Assembly: GCF_030159855.1 (NCBI RefSeq)
Contig: NZ_BSNG01000001.1
Span: forward strand, 2,046,001 to 2,110,000
DNA from: Devosia yakushimensis
GTDB lineage: Bacteria; Pseudomonadota; Alphaproteobacteria; Rhizobiales; Devosiaceae
DNA: 64,000 nucleotides
Direction: 5' to 3'
This document shows positions 9,411 through 18,203 of the stretch, piece after piece (within the stretch, counting starts at the first letter, position 1; each line of letters opens with the position of its first letter). Below the pieces are notes generated by a model. The model was given only the letters and a program-made list of their open reading frames with translations, made no database searches and was not told the DNA's origin. The position numbers and the translations under genes are program-made.

Positions 9411-9941
9411 CTAGGCCGGAGCGTAAGTCAGCTTGATCACGTCCCCGCCAATCCGCTCGGTCGACACAAGGCGCAGCGGCGGGCGGGGAGCGGCGAAAAA
9501 TGGCTTGCCTCCGCCAAGTACGACGGGGTGGAGATAGATTTGATATTCATCGATCAGACCAAGATCACCCAGGCCCTGCGCGAGCACCGTCCCACCAACT
9601 TCGATGTCGCCCGACACTTCATCCTTGAGCTTGCGGATAGCGGCCTCAAGGTCTCCTTCGATCAGGGTAGCATTGGGGCCGACCGACTTGAGGCTGCGCG
9701 ACACGACCCATTTCGGCTTGCTCCGCCATGCTGCAGCGAACTCGTGCAGGTCCGGAGTCCAATCCGGTTGCTCCTCGTCCCAATAGGCCATGATCTCATA
9801 GAGACGACGGCCATAGAGACTGCCGCTCAGGCCCCGCGCCTGTTCGATGAAGTGGCGAAACAGGGTGGGATCGGGGTCAAATTTGTCGTGGTCGACATAG
9901 CCGTCCAACGATTGGTTCATTCCATAGATGAGCTTCGCCAT
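9411..9941 (-). CDS. Dihydrofolate reductase family protein (RibD C-terminal domain)
   Basis: The protein begins AKLIYGMNQSLDGYVDH, the usual opening of stand-alone RibD-C/DHFR-like reductases, and keeps a central GDIEVGGTVLAQGL nucleotide-binding segment and a C-terminal VVLGGGKPFF motif. ATG 9941 is preceded at good distance by the purine-rich stretch AAGGGAGA, so it is the likely start. These proteins are NADPH-dependent reductases of unknown substrate, not true DHFR. It follows the peptidase E gene closely and may share its transcript. Confidence 0.85.
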   Translation of the reverse strand: MAKLIYGMNQSLDGYVDHDKFDPDPTLFRHFIEQARGLSGSLYGRRLYEIMAYWDEEQPDWTPDLHEFAAAWRSKPKWVVSRSLKSVGPNATLIEGDLEAAIRKLKDEVSGDIEVGGTVLAQGLGDLGLIDEYQIYLHPVVLGGGKPFFAAPRPPLRLVSTERIGGDVIKLTYAPA

Positions 9942-9985
9942 AGTACCAGTCTCCCTTCCGGCCGGACATGCTGCCCGCGCGGGTT

Positions 9986-10675
9986 TCAGCCGTTGAACAG
10001 CCGCCAATTGCCTTCGGAAATGACGCTCGCGCGGCCGTCGACCACTTTGATGGCCGTGCCGTCATCTATGGCGTAGGTCGGGGCAGGTATCCCCGACGCC
10101 CATTTCTCAATGTTGGCCAGCGTCGTATCCGGCATCTCGGGGTGATCGAGATGGGGATACAAGGTGAAATCCACCAGTCCGAGCGCCTTGTCGGCCCCCT
10201 CCGCCATGTCGCTGCGGCCATCGGGTAAAAACTGCAAATCGAATTCGGCGTCGCAATTGTGGGGAGTGACGGCGATGCTGCCGGCGCTCACGCCGACATA
10301 GAGCATGTCAGCCAGCGAGGGCAGAATATCCGCGAGGCCTGATTGGCGCATCCAATAGGTGAGATAGAGCACATTACCGCCCCCGACGAGCAAGGCATCG
10401 ACCTCCCGGACGGCCGGGGCCCAATTTTCCTTCCGGATCGTCGGCAGCGCGGTGAGTTCCAGCACGCCCAGGGACTTCCACCCCAATTCGCATAGCGGGT
10501 TCGGCCCCCTGCCCGAGATGGCCCGCCACGCCATCACCGGGCCAACGGAAAAGGGGTAGAGAGCGGTGGGGATAAAAAGAGCGCTGGATTCGGCTATCGG
10601 CTTTCCCAGCAGGTCAACGAGTGTATCGGCAATGCTCGGATTGCTGATGCCGCCGGAGGTGAGAAGATACTTCAT
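9986..10675 (-). CDS. Type 1 glutamine amidotransferase-like / peptidase E family (S51)
   Basis: This 229-residue protein has the S51 pattern: a conserved VGGGNVLYLTYWM strand-turn near residue 97 and the nucleophile serine in YVGVSAGSIAV near 130, followed by a PHLDHPE segment. Peptidase E cleaves Asp-X dipeptides; other family members are cyanophycinase-like hydrolases. The start is ATG 10675. It lies upstream of the DHFR-like gene on the same strand and about 190 bp from guaA. The exact substrate is not inferable. Confidence 0.82.
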   Translation of the reverse strand: MKYLLTSGGISNPSIADTLVDLLGKPIAESSALFIPTALYPFSVGPVMAWRAISGRGPNPLCELGWKSLGVLELTALPTIRKENWAPAVREVDALLVGGGNVLYLTYWMRQSGLADILPSLADMLYVGVSAGSIAVTPHNCDAEFDLQFLPDGRSDMAEGADKALGLVDFTLYPHLDHPEMPDTTLANIEKWASGIPAPTYAIDDGTAIKVVDGRASVISEGNWRLFNG

Positions 10676-10868
10676 GCTTAGCAGCTCCTGCTAACGTGAC
10701 GTATCGCGGAAAATCCGCTCACCCTGCAGGCTAGTGCAATCCGGTTGCGTTTTGCAAGCGGTTTTCAGCCAAACCCGCAACGCCCGGTTTTCACGCCTCG
10801 GCAGCAGCGGACGGCCAGTCCCAGGCTATTGCACGGCGGGCAGCAGCGATGCCGGCTCCGGGCCTGAA

Positions 10869-12437
10869 TCATTCCCACTCGATCGTGCCGGGCGGCTTGC
10901 TGGTGACGTCGTAGACGACGCGGTTGATGCCGCGGACTTCGTTGATGATGCGGGTGGCGGTTTTGCCGAGGAAGTTCATGTCGAACTGGTAGAAATCGGC
11001 GGTCATGCCATCGACGGACGTCACGGCGCGCAGGGCGCAGACGAATTCATAGGTGCGGCCATCGCCCATGACGCCGACGGTCTGGACGGGGAGCAGCACG
11101 GCGAAGGCTTGCCAAATCTTGTCGTATTGGCCGGACTTGCGGATTTCATCGAGATAGATGGCATCGGCCTGGCGCAGGATATCGAGCTTTTCCGGCGTGA
11201 TGCCGCCGGGGCAACGGATGGCAAGGCCTGGGCCGGGGAATGGGTGGCGGCCGATGAAGCTTTCGGGCAGGCCCAGTTCGCGACCGAGAACGCGCACTTC
11301 GTCCTTGAACAATTCGCGCAGCGGCTCGACGAGCTGCATATTCATGCGCTCGGGCAGGCCGCCGACATTGTGGTGCGACTTGATCGTGACCGAGGGGCCT
11401 CCGGTGAAGGAGACGGATTCGATGACGTCGGGGTAAAGCGTGCCCTGCGCCAGGAATTGCGCGCCACCGAGCTTTTTGGCCTCGGCCTCGAAGGTTTCGA
11501 TGAAGAGACGCCCGATGATCTTGCGCTTGGTCTCGGGATCGGACTGGCCGTCCAGTTCCTTGAGGAAGACCTTGGAGGCATCCACATGCACCAGCGGGAT
11601 ATTGTACTGGTCGCGGAACATGGTGACGACCTGTTCGCTCTCATTGAGCCGCATCAGGCCGTGATCGACATAGATACAGGTGAGCTGGTCGCCGATGGCC
11701 TCGTGGATCAGCACGGCAGCCACCGAGGAATCGACGCCGCCGGAGAGGCCGCAGATCACCTTGCCGGTGCCGACCTGTTCGCGGATTTTCTCGATCATCT
11801 TCTGGCGATAGGCGGCCATGGTCCAGGTCGAGGCGATGCCGCAGATCTTGTGCACGAAATTGGCATAGAGCTTGGCGCCATCGGGAGTGTGCACCACTTC
11901 GGGATGGAACTGCACGGCCCAGATGCGTCTGTTTTCGTTGGCAATCATGGCGAAGGGCGCATTGGCCGAGGTGCCGACTACTTCAAAACCCTCGGGGAGA
12001 GCGACAACGCGATCGCCGTGGCTCATCCAGACCTGGTGTTCGGTGCCGAGGTCCCAGACGCCGTCATAGAGCGCCGAGAGCTTTTGCACCTTGACCTCGG
12101 CGCGGCCGAATTCGCGGTGATGGCCGGCCTCGACCTTGCCGCCCAGGGCCATGCAGAGCGCCTGCTGGCCATAGCAAATGCCCAGGATCGGCACCCCGGC
12201 GTCGAGAATGGCCGGATCGATGGTCGGCGCATTTTCATCTAGCGTGGAGGCCGGGCCGCCCGACAGCACGACACCCTTGGGCTTGAGCGCGGCCATGGCG
12301 GCTTTGGCGCTCTGGAAAGGGTGGATTTCGCAATAAACCCCGGTTTCGCGAATGCGGCGCGCGATCAACTGGGTGACCTGCGAACCGAAGTCCACGATGA
12401 GGATTGCGTCGGGGGCGGCAGTGTCTGGGGTTTTCAT
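10869..12437 (-). CDS. guaA: GMP synthase (glutamine-hydrolysing)
   Basis: GuaA aminates XMP to GMP using glutamine and ATP. The class I glutamine amidotransferase domain shows the nucleophile in GICYGQQALC near residue 88 and the catalytic His in VQFHPEV near 176. The ATP pyrophosphatase loop GLSGGVDSS lies near 230, and the C-terminal dimerisation domain ends KPPGTIEWE, the standard terminus. Length 522 is normal. guaB lies 4 kb further on, so both steps from IMP to GMP are encoded in this neighbourhood but not in one operon. Confidence 0.97.
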   Translation of the reverse strand: MKTPDTAAPDAILIVDFGSQVTQLIARRIRETGVYCEIHPFQSAKAAMAALKPKGVVLSGGPASTLDENAPTIDPAILDAGVPILGICYGQQALCMALGGKVEAGHHREFGRAEVKVQKLSALYDGVWDLGTEHQVWMSHGDRVVALPEGFEVVGTSANAPFAMIANENRRIWAVQFHPEVVHTPDGAKLYANFVHKICGIASTWTMAAYRQKMIEKIREQVGTGKVICGLSGGVDSSVAAVLIHEAIGDQLTCIYVDHGLMRLNESEQVVTMFRDQYNIPLVHVDASKVFLKELDGQSDPETKRKIIGRLFIETFEAEAKKLGGAQFLAQGTLYPDVIESVSFTGGPSVTIKSHHNVGGLPERMNMQLVEPLRELFKDEVRVLGRELGLPESFIGRHPFPGPGLAIRCPGGITPEKLDILRQADAIYLDEIRKSGQYDKIWQAFAVLLPVQTVGVMGDGRTYEFVCALRAVTSVDGMTADFYQFDMNFLGKTATRIINEVRGINRVVYDVTSKPPGTIEWE

Positions 12438-12566
12438 GGCGAGGCCATATCGCCACGCCGCAGATTCCGCAAGGGCGTAAGTTGCAGGCCAGCTTTGCCG
12501 TCATGGCCACAATCGCAACGAATTGATGAGGCACGCGTTGGGCCGGGACCCCATGGAGGATGAGCC

Positions 12567-13787
12567 TTGACCCAACAGCGACTGCTCGGCGCCGATTTCC
12601 TGCGCGCTGCCGCGTGTCTGATGGTGCTGCTGCATCACCTGGCCTTTCGCATGGATGGCGATAATGTGCCGGCGCCGGTCAAGGGGCTGGTCGACTTTGC
12701 CGTGATGGGCAGTTTCGGCGTCGCGGTCTTCTTCGTGCTGAGCGGTTTCCTGCTGGCGCGGCCATTCTGGGTGGCGCTGGATCGCGGCGAGGCCATGCCG
12801 TCGCTGGGGATTTATGCGCTGCGGCGGGCGGCCCGCATCCTGCCAGGCTTCTGGCTGGCGCTGGTGGTGAGCCTTGTGCTGGGCGTCACCCTCTATGGCT
12901 ATGAGTTTGGGCGGGAGGAGATCGTCCGGTTTCTGGCAGGGTTTTTCCTGGTCAGCGACTGGCACTGGGTGACGCTGTTTCCGGTCAACAATAATGGGCC
13001 ATTGTGGTCGATCGGCTTTGAAATCACCTCCTATGTACTGTTGCCGTTTTTCCTGGCCGTGCTTTTTGCGTTGCGGCTCAGGGGCTGGCCGGCTCGTGTC
13101 GGCTGGGTCGCGGTGATCGGCGCCGTGCTGGCGCTGCATTGGATGGTGGTGCAATGGGCGCCGATCGACGAGGTCGAGCGCGGCTGGAGATATGGGCTGA
13201 TCGGCGGGGCCAAAGCCTGGATGCCGCGCTTCAACCCGATCGGGTTCTTCGCCATTTTTGCAGTTGGCGCGCTGGCGGCGGGCATTCAGGTCAAGCTGGC
13301 GGCGATGCGTTCGTATCTGTTCGACCTGGTCGGGCTTGCCGGCGTAATCGCGGCGGGCTGGGTGATGGCGACCCATATCGGCGAGCTCAATGAGGGTTTT
13401 GGCTGGCTGGGCGTGCCCTATGGCTTCCCCTTTATGCCGCTGGCCATCGCGGTGGCCCTGGCCACCCTGCCCTCGTCGGTGCTGGCGGGGCGGCTGCTGG
13501 ATAATCGCTTTGCCCGCTATGTCGCCGAGATCTCCTTCGGCGTCTATATCTGGCATTTCCTGGTGATCGGGCTGCTGGGACGGCTGGTGCCGCCGGCTTT
13601 CGAGACCAGCGGGGAGAATGGCTGGAATATCTGGCTGGCCTCCAGTGCCGCCACCATTGTCATCAGTTTCGGTGTTGCAACGCTCAGCTTCCGGCTGCTG
13701 GAACGCCCCGTGGTGAATTGGGCGCGTGGCCTGGAAGGGCGGCCGCGCCGGGTGCCACAGCGGGAACTGGCGGAAAATCCGCGCTGA
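12567..13787 (+). CDS. Acyltransferase family 3 membrane protein (OafA/YrhL-like)
   Basis: This 406-residue polytopic protein has about ten hydrophobic segments and opens LLGADFLRAAACLMVLLHHLAF, the family 3 acyltransferase start with the catalytic-type His in the first membrane segment. Such enzymes O-acylate cell-surface or secreted glycans (lipopolysaccharide, Nod factor, exopolysaccharide). The start is TTG at 12567, supported by GGAGGA ending seven bases upstream; no in-frame ATG fits. It is divergent from guaA and convergent with the next gene, with only 9 bp between stops. Confidence 0.85.
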   Translation: MTQQRLLGADFLRAAACLMVLLHHLAFRMDGDNVPAPVKGLVDFAVMGSFGVAVFFVLSGFLLARPFWVALDRGEAMPSLGIYALRRAARILPGFWLALVVSLVLGVTLYGYEFGREEIVRFLAGFFLVSDWHWVTLFPVNNNGPLWSIGFEITSYVLLPFFLAVLFALRLRGWPARVGWVAVIGAVLALHWMVVQWAPIDEVERGWRYGLIGGAKAWMPRFNPIGFFAIFAVGALAAGIQVKLAAMRSYLFDLVGLAGVIAAGWVMATHIGELNEGFGWLGVPYGFPFMPLAIAVALATLPSSVLAGRLLDNRFARYVAEISFGVYIWHFLVIGLLGRLVPPAFETSGENGWNIWLASSAATIVISFGVATLSFRLLERPVVNWARGLEGRPRRVPQRELAENPR

Positions 13788-13796
13788 TGCTTTGAA

Positions 13797-15089
13797 TCAG
13801 GAAACCCGGCGCAAGGCGTTGAAATAGAATCCGTCTGTGCCGGTGAGGCGCGGGGTCAGCGCTATGCCCGATTGGGCCGTTTCCACATCGGGGTGGATTT
13901 CGGCGCCAAAGACGGATTGCCAGAGTTCGGCCGGTGGCAGCGAGACAAAATCGGGATGCGCCTTGCGGAAGGTGGCGACCTGATCGTCATTTTCCTCGGG
14001 CAGGATCGAGCAGGTGATGTAGACCAGCGTGCCGCCGGGCTTGAGGTAGCGGGCGCCCTCCAGCAGAATTGCGGCCTGTTCGCCGGTGCGCTGCGCCAGC
14101 AGTTCCGGGGTCAGTTTCCACTTGGTGTCGGGACGGCGCCGCCATGTGCCCGTGCCGGTGCAGGGCGCGTCGATGACGACGCGGTCCATCTTGCCCGCGA
14201 GATCGTCCAGCGCGCCGGGATGGGGCGCACGCACCTGCACATTGCGGGCGCCGTTGCGCTTGAGGCGATCATAGATTGGCGCGAGGCGGTTGCGGTCGCT
14301 GTCATAGGCGAAGACCTGGCCCTTGTTGCCCATGGCCGCGGCGAGGGCGAGCGTCTTGCCCCCTGCCCCGGCGCAGAGATCGAGCACCTGTTCGCCGGGC
14401 TGGGCATTGGCCAGCGCGGCGACGATCTGGCTGCCCTGGTCCTGCACCTCGAACCAGCCCTTGAGATAGCCTTCGTCGGTGGTGACATTGGGCGTGCGGG
14501 CGTCGCGCGGACCGGCCGGCATGGTGACGCCGATGGGCGAGATGGCTGTCAGGCGCGGATGGAAACGCTCAAGCGACTTCATCACACGATCGCGGCTGGA
14601 TTTGAGCGTGTTGACGCGCAGGTCGAGCGAGGGGCGCCCGGCCATGTCCTGCCCTTCGGCAATCCAGTTGTCGCCAAAGGCCCGTTCGATAGAGGGCGCG
14701 AGCCATTCCGGGACGTCAGCCAGGACATGCGGCGCCGTATCGTCGGGCAATTGGCCGACGGCGCGAGCACGCTCGTCTTCGGTGAGCGGATCGGGGGCGT
14801 GGCTATCGGCGGCAAAGCTGTCGCTCAGGGCGGCCGGATCTTCGTTCCAATCGCGGACAGCCACAGCGAGCACGAGGGCACGCGGACTATCGTCGCCCAT
14901 CAGCGCGGCGTGGGAGGCACGGCGGCGCAGGGCGTCATAGACCAGATTGCCGATGGCGGCACGGTCGCCGGCACCGGCAAAGCGATTATTGAGTCCCCAG
15001 GCCTTGAGCGCTTCGGAAACCGGACGCTTGCGGGTCTCCACATCGGTCAGCACATCGATAGCGGCGGAGAGACGGCCTGGCAGGCGCAT
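13797..15089 (-). CDS. rsmB: RsmB/NOP family rRNA (cytosine-C5) methyltransferase
   Basis: The protein has an N-terminal NusB-like region (TRKRPVSEALKAWGL), the SAM-binding motif VLDLCAGAGGKTLALA near residue 232, and the two cysteines typical of m5C RNA methyltransferases: the PCTGTGTWRRRPD motif near 305 and the catalytic YITCSILPEEN near 355. RsmB methylates C967 of 16S rRNA in E. coli. Length 430 is normal. The symbol is assigned by family, since paralogues with other targets exist. A long palindrome lies immediately upstream. Confidence 0.85.
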   Translation of the reverse strand: MRLPGRLSAAIDVLTDVETRKRPVSEALKAWGLNNRFAGAGDRAAIGNLVYDALRRRASHAALMGDDSPRALVLAVAVRDWNEDPAALSDSFAADSHAPDPLTEDERARAVGQLPDDTAPHVLADVPEWLAPSIERAFGDNWIAEGQDMAGRPSLDLRVNTLKSSRDRVMKSLERFHPRLTAISPIGVTMPAGPRDARTPNVTTDEGYLKGWFEVQDQGSQIVAALANAQPGEQVLDLCAGAGGKTLALAAAMGNKGQVFAYDSDRNRLAPIYDRLKRNGARNVQVRAPHPGALDDLAGKMDRVVIDAPCTGTGTWRRRPDTKWKLTPELLAQRTGEQAAILLEGARYLKPGGTLVYITCSILPEENDDQVATFRKAHPDFVSLPPAELWQSVFGAEIHPDVETAQSGIALTPRLTGTDGFYFNALRRVS

Positions 15090-15091
15090 GA

Positions 15092-15235
15092 AGAGACCTC
15101 TGAGAATTCTACTCTGGTGGGCATCTGGAGCGTATTTTCTGCGCGTCCGGTGCTCACGTACTTTAGTACGTTCCGCTCCGGTTCTCGAAAACCCACTCCA
15201 TCTACCTCACCAGAGCGAATTCTCAAGCGGTCTCT
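15092..15235. repeat. Long imperfect palindrome with tip CGTACTTTAGTACG
   Basis: Nested arms face each other: AGAGACC (15092) with GGTCTCT (15229), GAGAATTC (15102) with GAATTCTC (15217), CTCTGGTG with CACCAGAG, then a less exact stem ending in a tight CGTAC-TTTA-GTACG tip (15157-15170). The whole gap between two minus-strand genes folds as one hairpin. Its style resembles palindromic intergenic repeats frequent in Hyphomicrobiales genomes; copy number cannot be checked here. The right arm touches the stop codon of the MAPEG gene, so it may end or protect that mRNA. Confidence 0.8.
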
Positions 15236-15671
15236 AGATACCTGGGACGAGAACAACAAGACGTAGGATCAGCCATAGCCATAGCGCGCCGAGAACCGCA
15301 AGTCCGGCCGTGTAGGCGACAAAGCGCTGCTCGACCCGGTTGGTGGTGATGTGGATTGCGGCATGGGCATAACGCAGGATGACGAAGGCCCAGGCGAGGA
15401 GCAGTTCGAGCCAGCCGACGCTGCCCGCCCAAAGCGCGAGCAGCACTGCGGCATAGAACAGCACCGGAAGCTGGAACTGGTTGTCGAAATTGTTCGACAG
15501 CAGGCGCGCCTTGAGCGGGTAAGCGGCACGGTCCACGGCAATATCGGCCATGGCGATTTCGCCCGACATGACGCGGGGCACGCGCTCGCGCCCCATGAGG
15601 ATGAGCACAAGCAGGGTGAGCAGGACCTGCGCGGCCATCGCCAAGATCAGCAGTTTTTCGGTGAGGGGCAT
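15234..15671 (-). CDS. MAPEG family membrane protein
   Basis: Starting at ATG 15671 the protein has 145 residues and four membrane helices: LLILAMAAQVLLTLLVLILM, a segment before the conserved NNFDNQFQLPVLFYA, one around LELLLAWAFVILRYAHA, and a C-terminal helix. The NQFQLPVLFY and RYAHAAIH patterns match the MAPEG superfamily (glutathione/eicosanoid enzymes in eukaryotes; largely uncharacterised in bacteria). The frame extends upstream to 15827 through low-complexity sequence that is unlikely to be translated. Confidence 0.8.
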   Translation of the reverse strand: MPLTEKLLILAMAAQVLLTLLVLILMGRERVPRVMSGEIAMADIAVDRAAYPLKARLLSNNFDNQFQLPVLFYAAVLLALWAGSVGWLELLLAWAFVILRYAHAAIHITTNRVEQRFVAYTAGLAVLGALWLWLILRLVVLVPGI

Positions 15672-15781
15672 GTTGAAGTTCCGATTCAGAGTCCGCGTCC
15701 CGCAGTAACGACTTGTAGCGGAATCAGTTTTCGGCGGCATGCAAAAGCGCCGCCCGGCCGGTGTGGCGTCGCGGTTATACG

Positions 15782-15841
15782 GTAACGGGCGGCCATTGGG
15801 CCTTCCGAAGACTAAAGAGTGGACCAATGGCCGCCCGTTAC
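15782..15841. repeat. Perfect 18-bp inverted repeat
   Basis: GTAACGGGCGGCCATTGG at 15782-15799 is exactly reversed at 15824-15841, with a 24-base spacer. The stem is long and GC-rich but has no T-run. It lies upstream of the MAPEG gene, just outside its likely start. Confidence 0.85.
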
Positions 15842-16040
15842 GATCCGCTTTTGCGCAAGGTCCGGTTCAGGCGGTACCATTATTGCAGGTCCGGCTGCCG
15901 AGTTTCCAACCCCACTGGACAGGCGCCCCCGTCCCACGGCCTCCCCACCCGGCCCTGCGTCGGGACCGCGTAACTGGTGGGAATGGAGGTATGATGGCAT
16001 GGGGTTTTGGGGCGGGGATAAGATGGAGAGAAAGTAAGGT

Positions 16041-16075
16041 TACCCCCTCCTAGCCTCCCCCTGATAGGGGGAGGG
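16041..16075. repeat. Dispersed repeat family A (TACCCCCTCC-AGCCTCCCCC), half copy
   Basis: The segment begins TACCCCCTCCTAGCCTCCCC and forms a hairpin CCTCCCCCT-GAT-AGGGGGAGG. The same 20-base start recurs at 58615 and, inverted, at 58706, where it makes a complete element. A related copy is at 53132. Confidence 0.8.
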
Positions 16076-16154
16076 ACTGTCTGGCGGGTGGGACTCGATA
16101 TTGCCCCACGACCACGGCTCTCCCGCACCCATTCCTTCCATCACATAGCCGCTT

Positions 16155-16226
16155 CCCTCGGGCTTGACCCGAGGGCCGCTCTCAATTCGGCACAAGCGGC
16201 GAGCGGTCCTCGGGTCGAGCCCGAGG
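16155..16226. repeat. Dispersed repeat family C (CCTCGGG-CTTGACCCGAGG)
   Basis: CCTCGGGCTTGACCCGAGG on the left faces CCTCGGGTCGAGCCCGAGG on the right; each arm is itself self-complementary (CCTCGGG/CCCGAGG). A second copy with the same flanking GGAGGCGATTGTGG-like end is at 52971-53042. Confidence 0.8.
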
Positions 16227-16273
16227 AAGGCGATTGTGGATGGGATGGCATCCGTTGCCCATCCAACCCACAA

Positions 16274-16359
16274 CGTCATTCCCGCGCAGGCGGGAATCCA
16301 TTCTGCCTGCCGGGGTGCCGAAAGAAAGAGTGGATTCCCGCTTTCGCGGGAATGACACT
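16274..16359. repeat. Dispersed repeat family B (CGTCATTCCCGC palindrome), copy 1
   Basis: CGTCATTCCCGCGCAGGCGG runs into GAATCCATTCT; the mirror AGAGTGGATTCCCGC ends in GCGGGAATGAC. Each arm is a small hairpin (ATTCCCGC/GCGGGAAT) and the arms pair with each other. Closely matching copies are at 46767 and 58752 and a diverged one at 52819. The ATTCCC-N8-GGGAAT core resembles REP/dRS3-type repeats known in other proteobacteria. Confidence 0.85.
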
Positions 16360-16422
16360 GTGAGTGGGGTGGCGGCGGTGAGCTGCACGAAGCGGGAGGA
16401 CCGCGGCCCTCCCCCCAATGCC

Positions 16423-17925
16423 TTACCGCCCGCTGCGGTAGTTCGGTGCTTCGCGCGTGATGGTCACGTCGTGGACGTGGCTCTCGCTGAGAGCCGCGCC
16501 GGAGATTTTGACGAAGACCGAGTTTTCGCGGAAGTCCTTGAGATTATGCGCCCCGGTATAGCCCATGGAGGCGCGCAGGCCCCCCGCGAGCTGGTGGAGC
16601 ACGGCGCCGGCGGCACCCTTATAGGGCACCTGGCCTTCAATGCCTTCGGGCACCAGCTTCATCTGGTCGCGCACATCCTGCTGGAAATAGCGGTCGGCAG
16701 AGCCGGAGCCCATCGCCCCGACAGAGCCCATGCCGCGGTAGGATTTGTAGGAGCGGCCCTGGTAGAGATAGACCTCGCCGGGAGCCTCGTCGGTGCCGGC
16801 CAGGAGCGAGCCGACCATGACGCAGGAAGCCCCTGCCGCCAAGGCCTTAGCCATATCGCCTGAGAATTTGATTCCGCCATCGGCGATGACCGGAACGCCC
16901 TGCTTGGCGCCTTCCTCGGCGCAGGCCATGACGGCGGCCAGCTGCGGCACGCCGACGCCAGCGACAATGCGGGTGGTGCAGATCGAGCCTGGGCCGATGC
17001 CGACCTTGACCGAATCCGCACCGGCATCGATCAGCGCCTTGGTGGCCTCGGCGGTGGCGACATTGCCGGCCACGATGCGGGTGGAATTGCTCTCGCGCTT
17101 GACGCGCTCGACCGCCTCGGCCACCCGAACCGAATGGCCATGGGCGGTGTCGATGACGAGCAGGTCGACGCCGGCATCGATCAGCTGAAGCGAGCGCTCA
17201 AAACCCTGATCGCCTACGGTGGAGGCGGCGGCGACGCGCAGGCGGCCTTGGGCATCCTTGACCGCATTGGGATTGAGCTGGGCCTTTTCGATATCCTTGA
17301 CGGTGATGAGGCCGATGCAGCGGCCGTCGTTGTCGACCACGAGCAGCTTTTCGATGCGGTGGCGGTGCAGCAGCACCTTGGCCTCGTCCTTGGAGACGCC
17401 TTCGCGAACGGTGACCAGATTGTCCTTGGTCATCAGCTCGGCGATGGGCTGGGCGGGGCTGGAGGCGAAGCGCACGTCGCGATTGGTGAGGATACCGACC
17501 AGCTTGCCGATCATGCGGCCGCCCTTGCCGCCGTTTTCGACCACGGGAATGCCTGAAATGCGGTTGACCTGCATCAGCGCCAGCGCATCGGCCAGGGTGG
17601 CTTCGGGGCCAATGGTGATGGGATTGACCACCATGCCGGATTCGAAGCTCTTGACCTGGCGGACCTGCTCGGCCTGCTGCTCGGCGGTGAGGTTCTTGTG
17701 AATGACCCCGAGGCCGCCCGCCTGGGCCATGGCGATGGCCATGGCGCTTTCGGTGACCGTGTCCATGGCCGAGGACAGGATGGGAAGATTGAGCGCTATG
17801 TCCTTGGTGACATAGGTGGAAATGTCCGTCTCGGTGGGAAGGACATCGGAACGCGCAGGCTGCAGCAGCACGTCGTCGAAGGTCAGCGCAGCATCGCCGG
17901 TGATGGTGGTAATAATCTTCGCCAA
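16423..17925 (-). CDS. guaB: IMP dehydrogenase
   Basis: GuaB oxidises IMP to XMP with NAD+, the first step of GMP synthesis. The protein begins AKIITTITGDAALTFDDVLL from a TTG at 17925, preceded by GGAAAGG at seven bases; the frame runs on to 18114 but the extra residues are not family-like. Two CBS domains occupy about 100-215, the catalytic Cys is in GPGSICTTRIVAGVG near 305, and the flap motif YRGMGSVGAMG near 400. Length 500 is normal. Confidence 0.96.
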   Translation of the reverse strand: MAKIITTITGDAALTFDDVLLQPARSDVLPTETDISTYVTKDIALNLPILSSAMDTVTESAMAIAMAQAGGLGVIHKNLTAEQQAEQVRQVKSFESGMVVNPITIGPEATLADALALMQVNRISGIPVVENGGKGGRMIGKLVGILTNRDVRFASSPAQPIAELMTKDNLVTVREGVSKDEAKVLLHRHRIEKLLVVDNDGRCIGLITVKDIEKAQLNPNAVKDAQGRLRVAAASTVGDQGFERSLQLIDAGVDLLVIDTAHGHSVRVAEAVERVKRESNSTRIVAGNVATAEATKALIDAGADSVKVGIGPGSICTTRIVAGVGVPQLAAVMACAEEGAKQGVPVIADGGIKFSGDMAKALAAGASCVMVGSLLAGTDEAPGEVYLYQGRSYKSYRGMGSVGAMGSGSADRYFQQDVRDQMKLVPEGIEGQVPYKGAAGAVLHQLAGGLRASMGYTGAHNLKDFRENSVFVKISGAALSESHVHDVTITREAPNYRSGR

Positions 17926-18023
17926 GGCCAGACCTTTCCGGACTTCTGTGGAGCACAGAGATGAAGGAGTGCGAACCGGGCGAGAGACTGGCGCCGGGTT
18001 CAGGTTGGCGAGGGTCAATAGCA

Positions 18024-18060
18024 CCCGCTGCCGGGCTTGCATAGGGGGTGCAGCAGCGGG
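18024..18060. other. Inverted repeat upstream of guaB
   Basis: CCCGCTGC (18024-18031) and GCAGCGGG (18053-18060) form an eight-base stem about 100 bp upstream of the guaB start. It could fold in a guaB leader. No known purine riboswitch fold is evident. Confidence 0.4.
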
Positions 18061-18203
18061 CTGACGCATGGCTCGAATGCCGCTGGGGCAATCATATCCC
18101 TCTGGCGACAACAAAAAACACGCATCCGGGCTTTGCAGCGGACGCCTAGCCGTTCATAGTCATTCGTGGCTGGATCTCAGCCATACAAGATTCCCCCGGT
18201 GCA

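Larger units (their letters stand above)
15672..16422. other. Gene-free intergenic stretch rich in repeats
   Basis: About 750 bp between the MAPEG gene and guaB hold no convincing gene. Short frames here are built from the repeats themselves and lack family features. The stretch contains an 18-bp inverted repeat (15782-15841), a CCTCCCCCT module (16041-16075), a CCTCGGG inverted repeat (16155-16226), and a CGTCATTCCCGC palindrome (16274-16359). Confidence 0.75.

Noticed and set aside
10734..12242. Long plus-strand open frame opposite guaA
   Set aside because: It is antisense to a clear guaA gene and its translation is Asp/Gly/Ala-rich without family features; GC-rich codon bias makes such frames common.
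15739..16363. Several short frames in the gap before guaB
   Set aside because: They are made of repeat families A, B and C and share their wording with frames at other repeat gaps.
17926..18203. Purine riboswitch before guaB
   Set aside because: Only a simple eight-base stem is seen; none of the conserved purine-riboswitch loop sequences is present.
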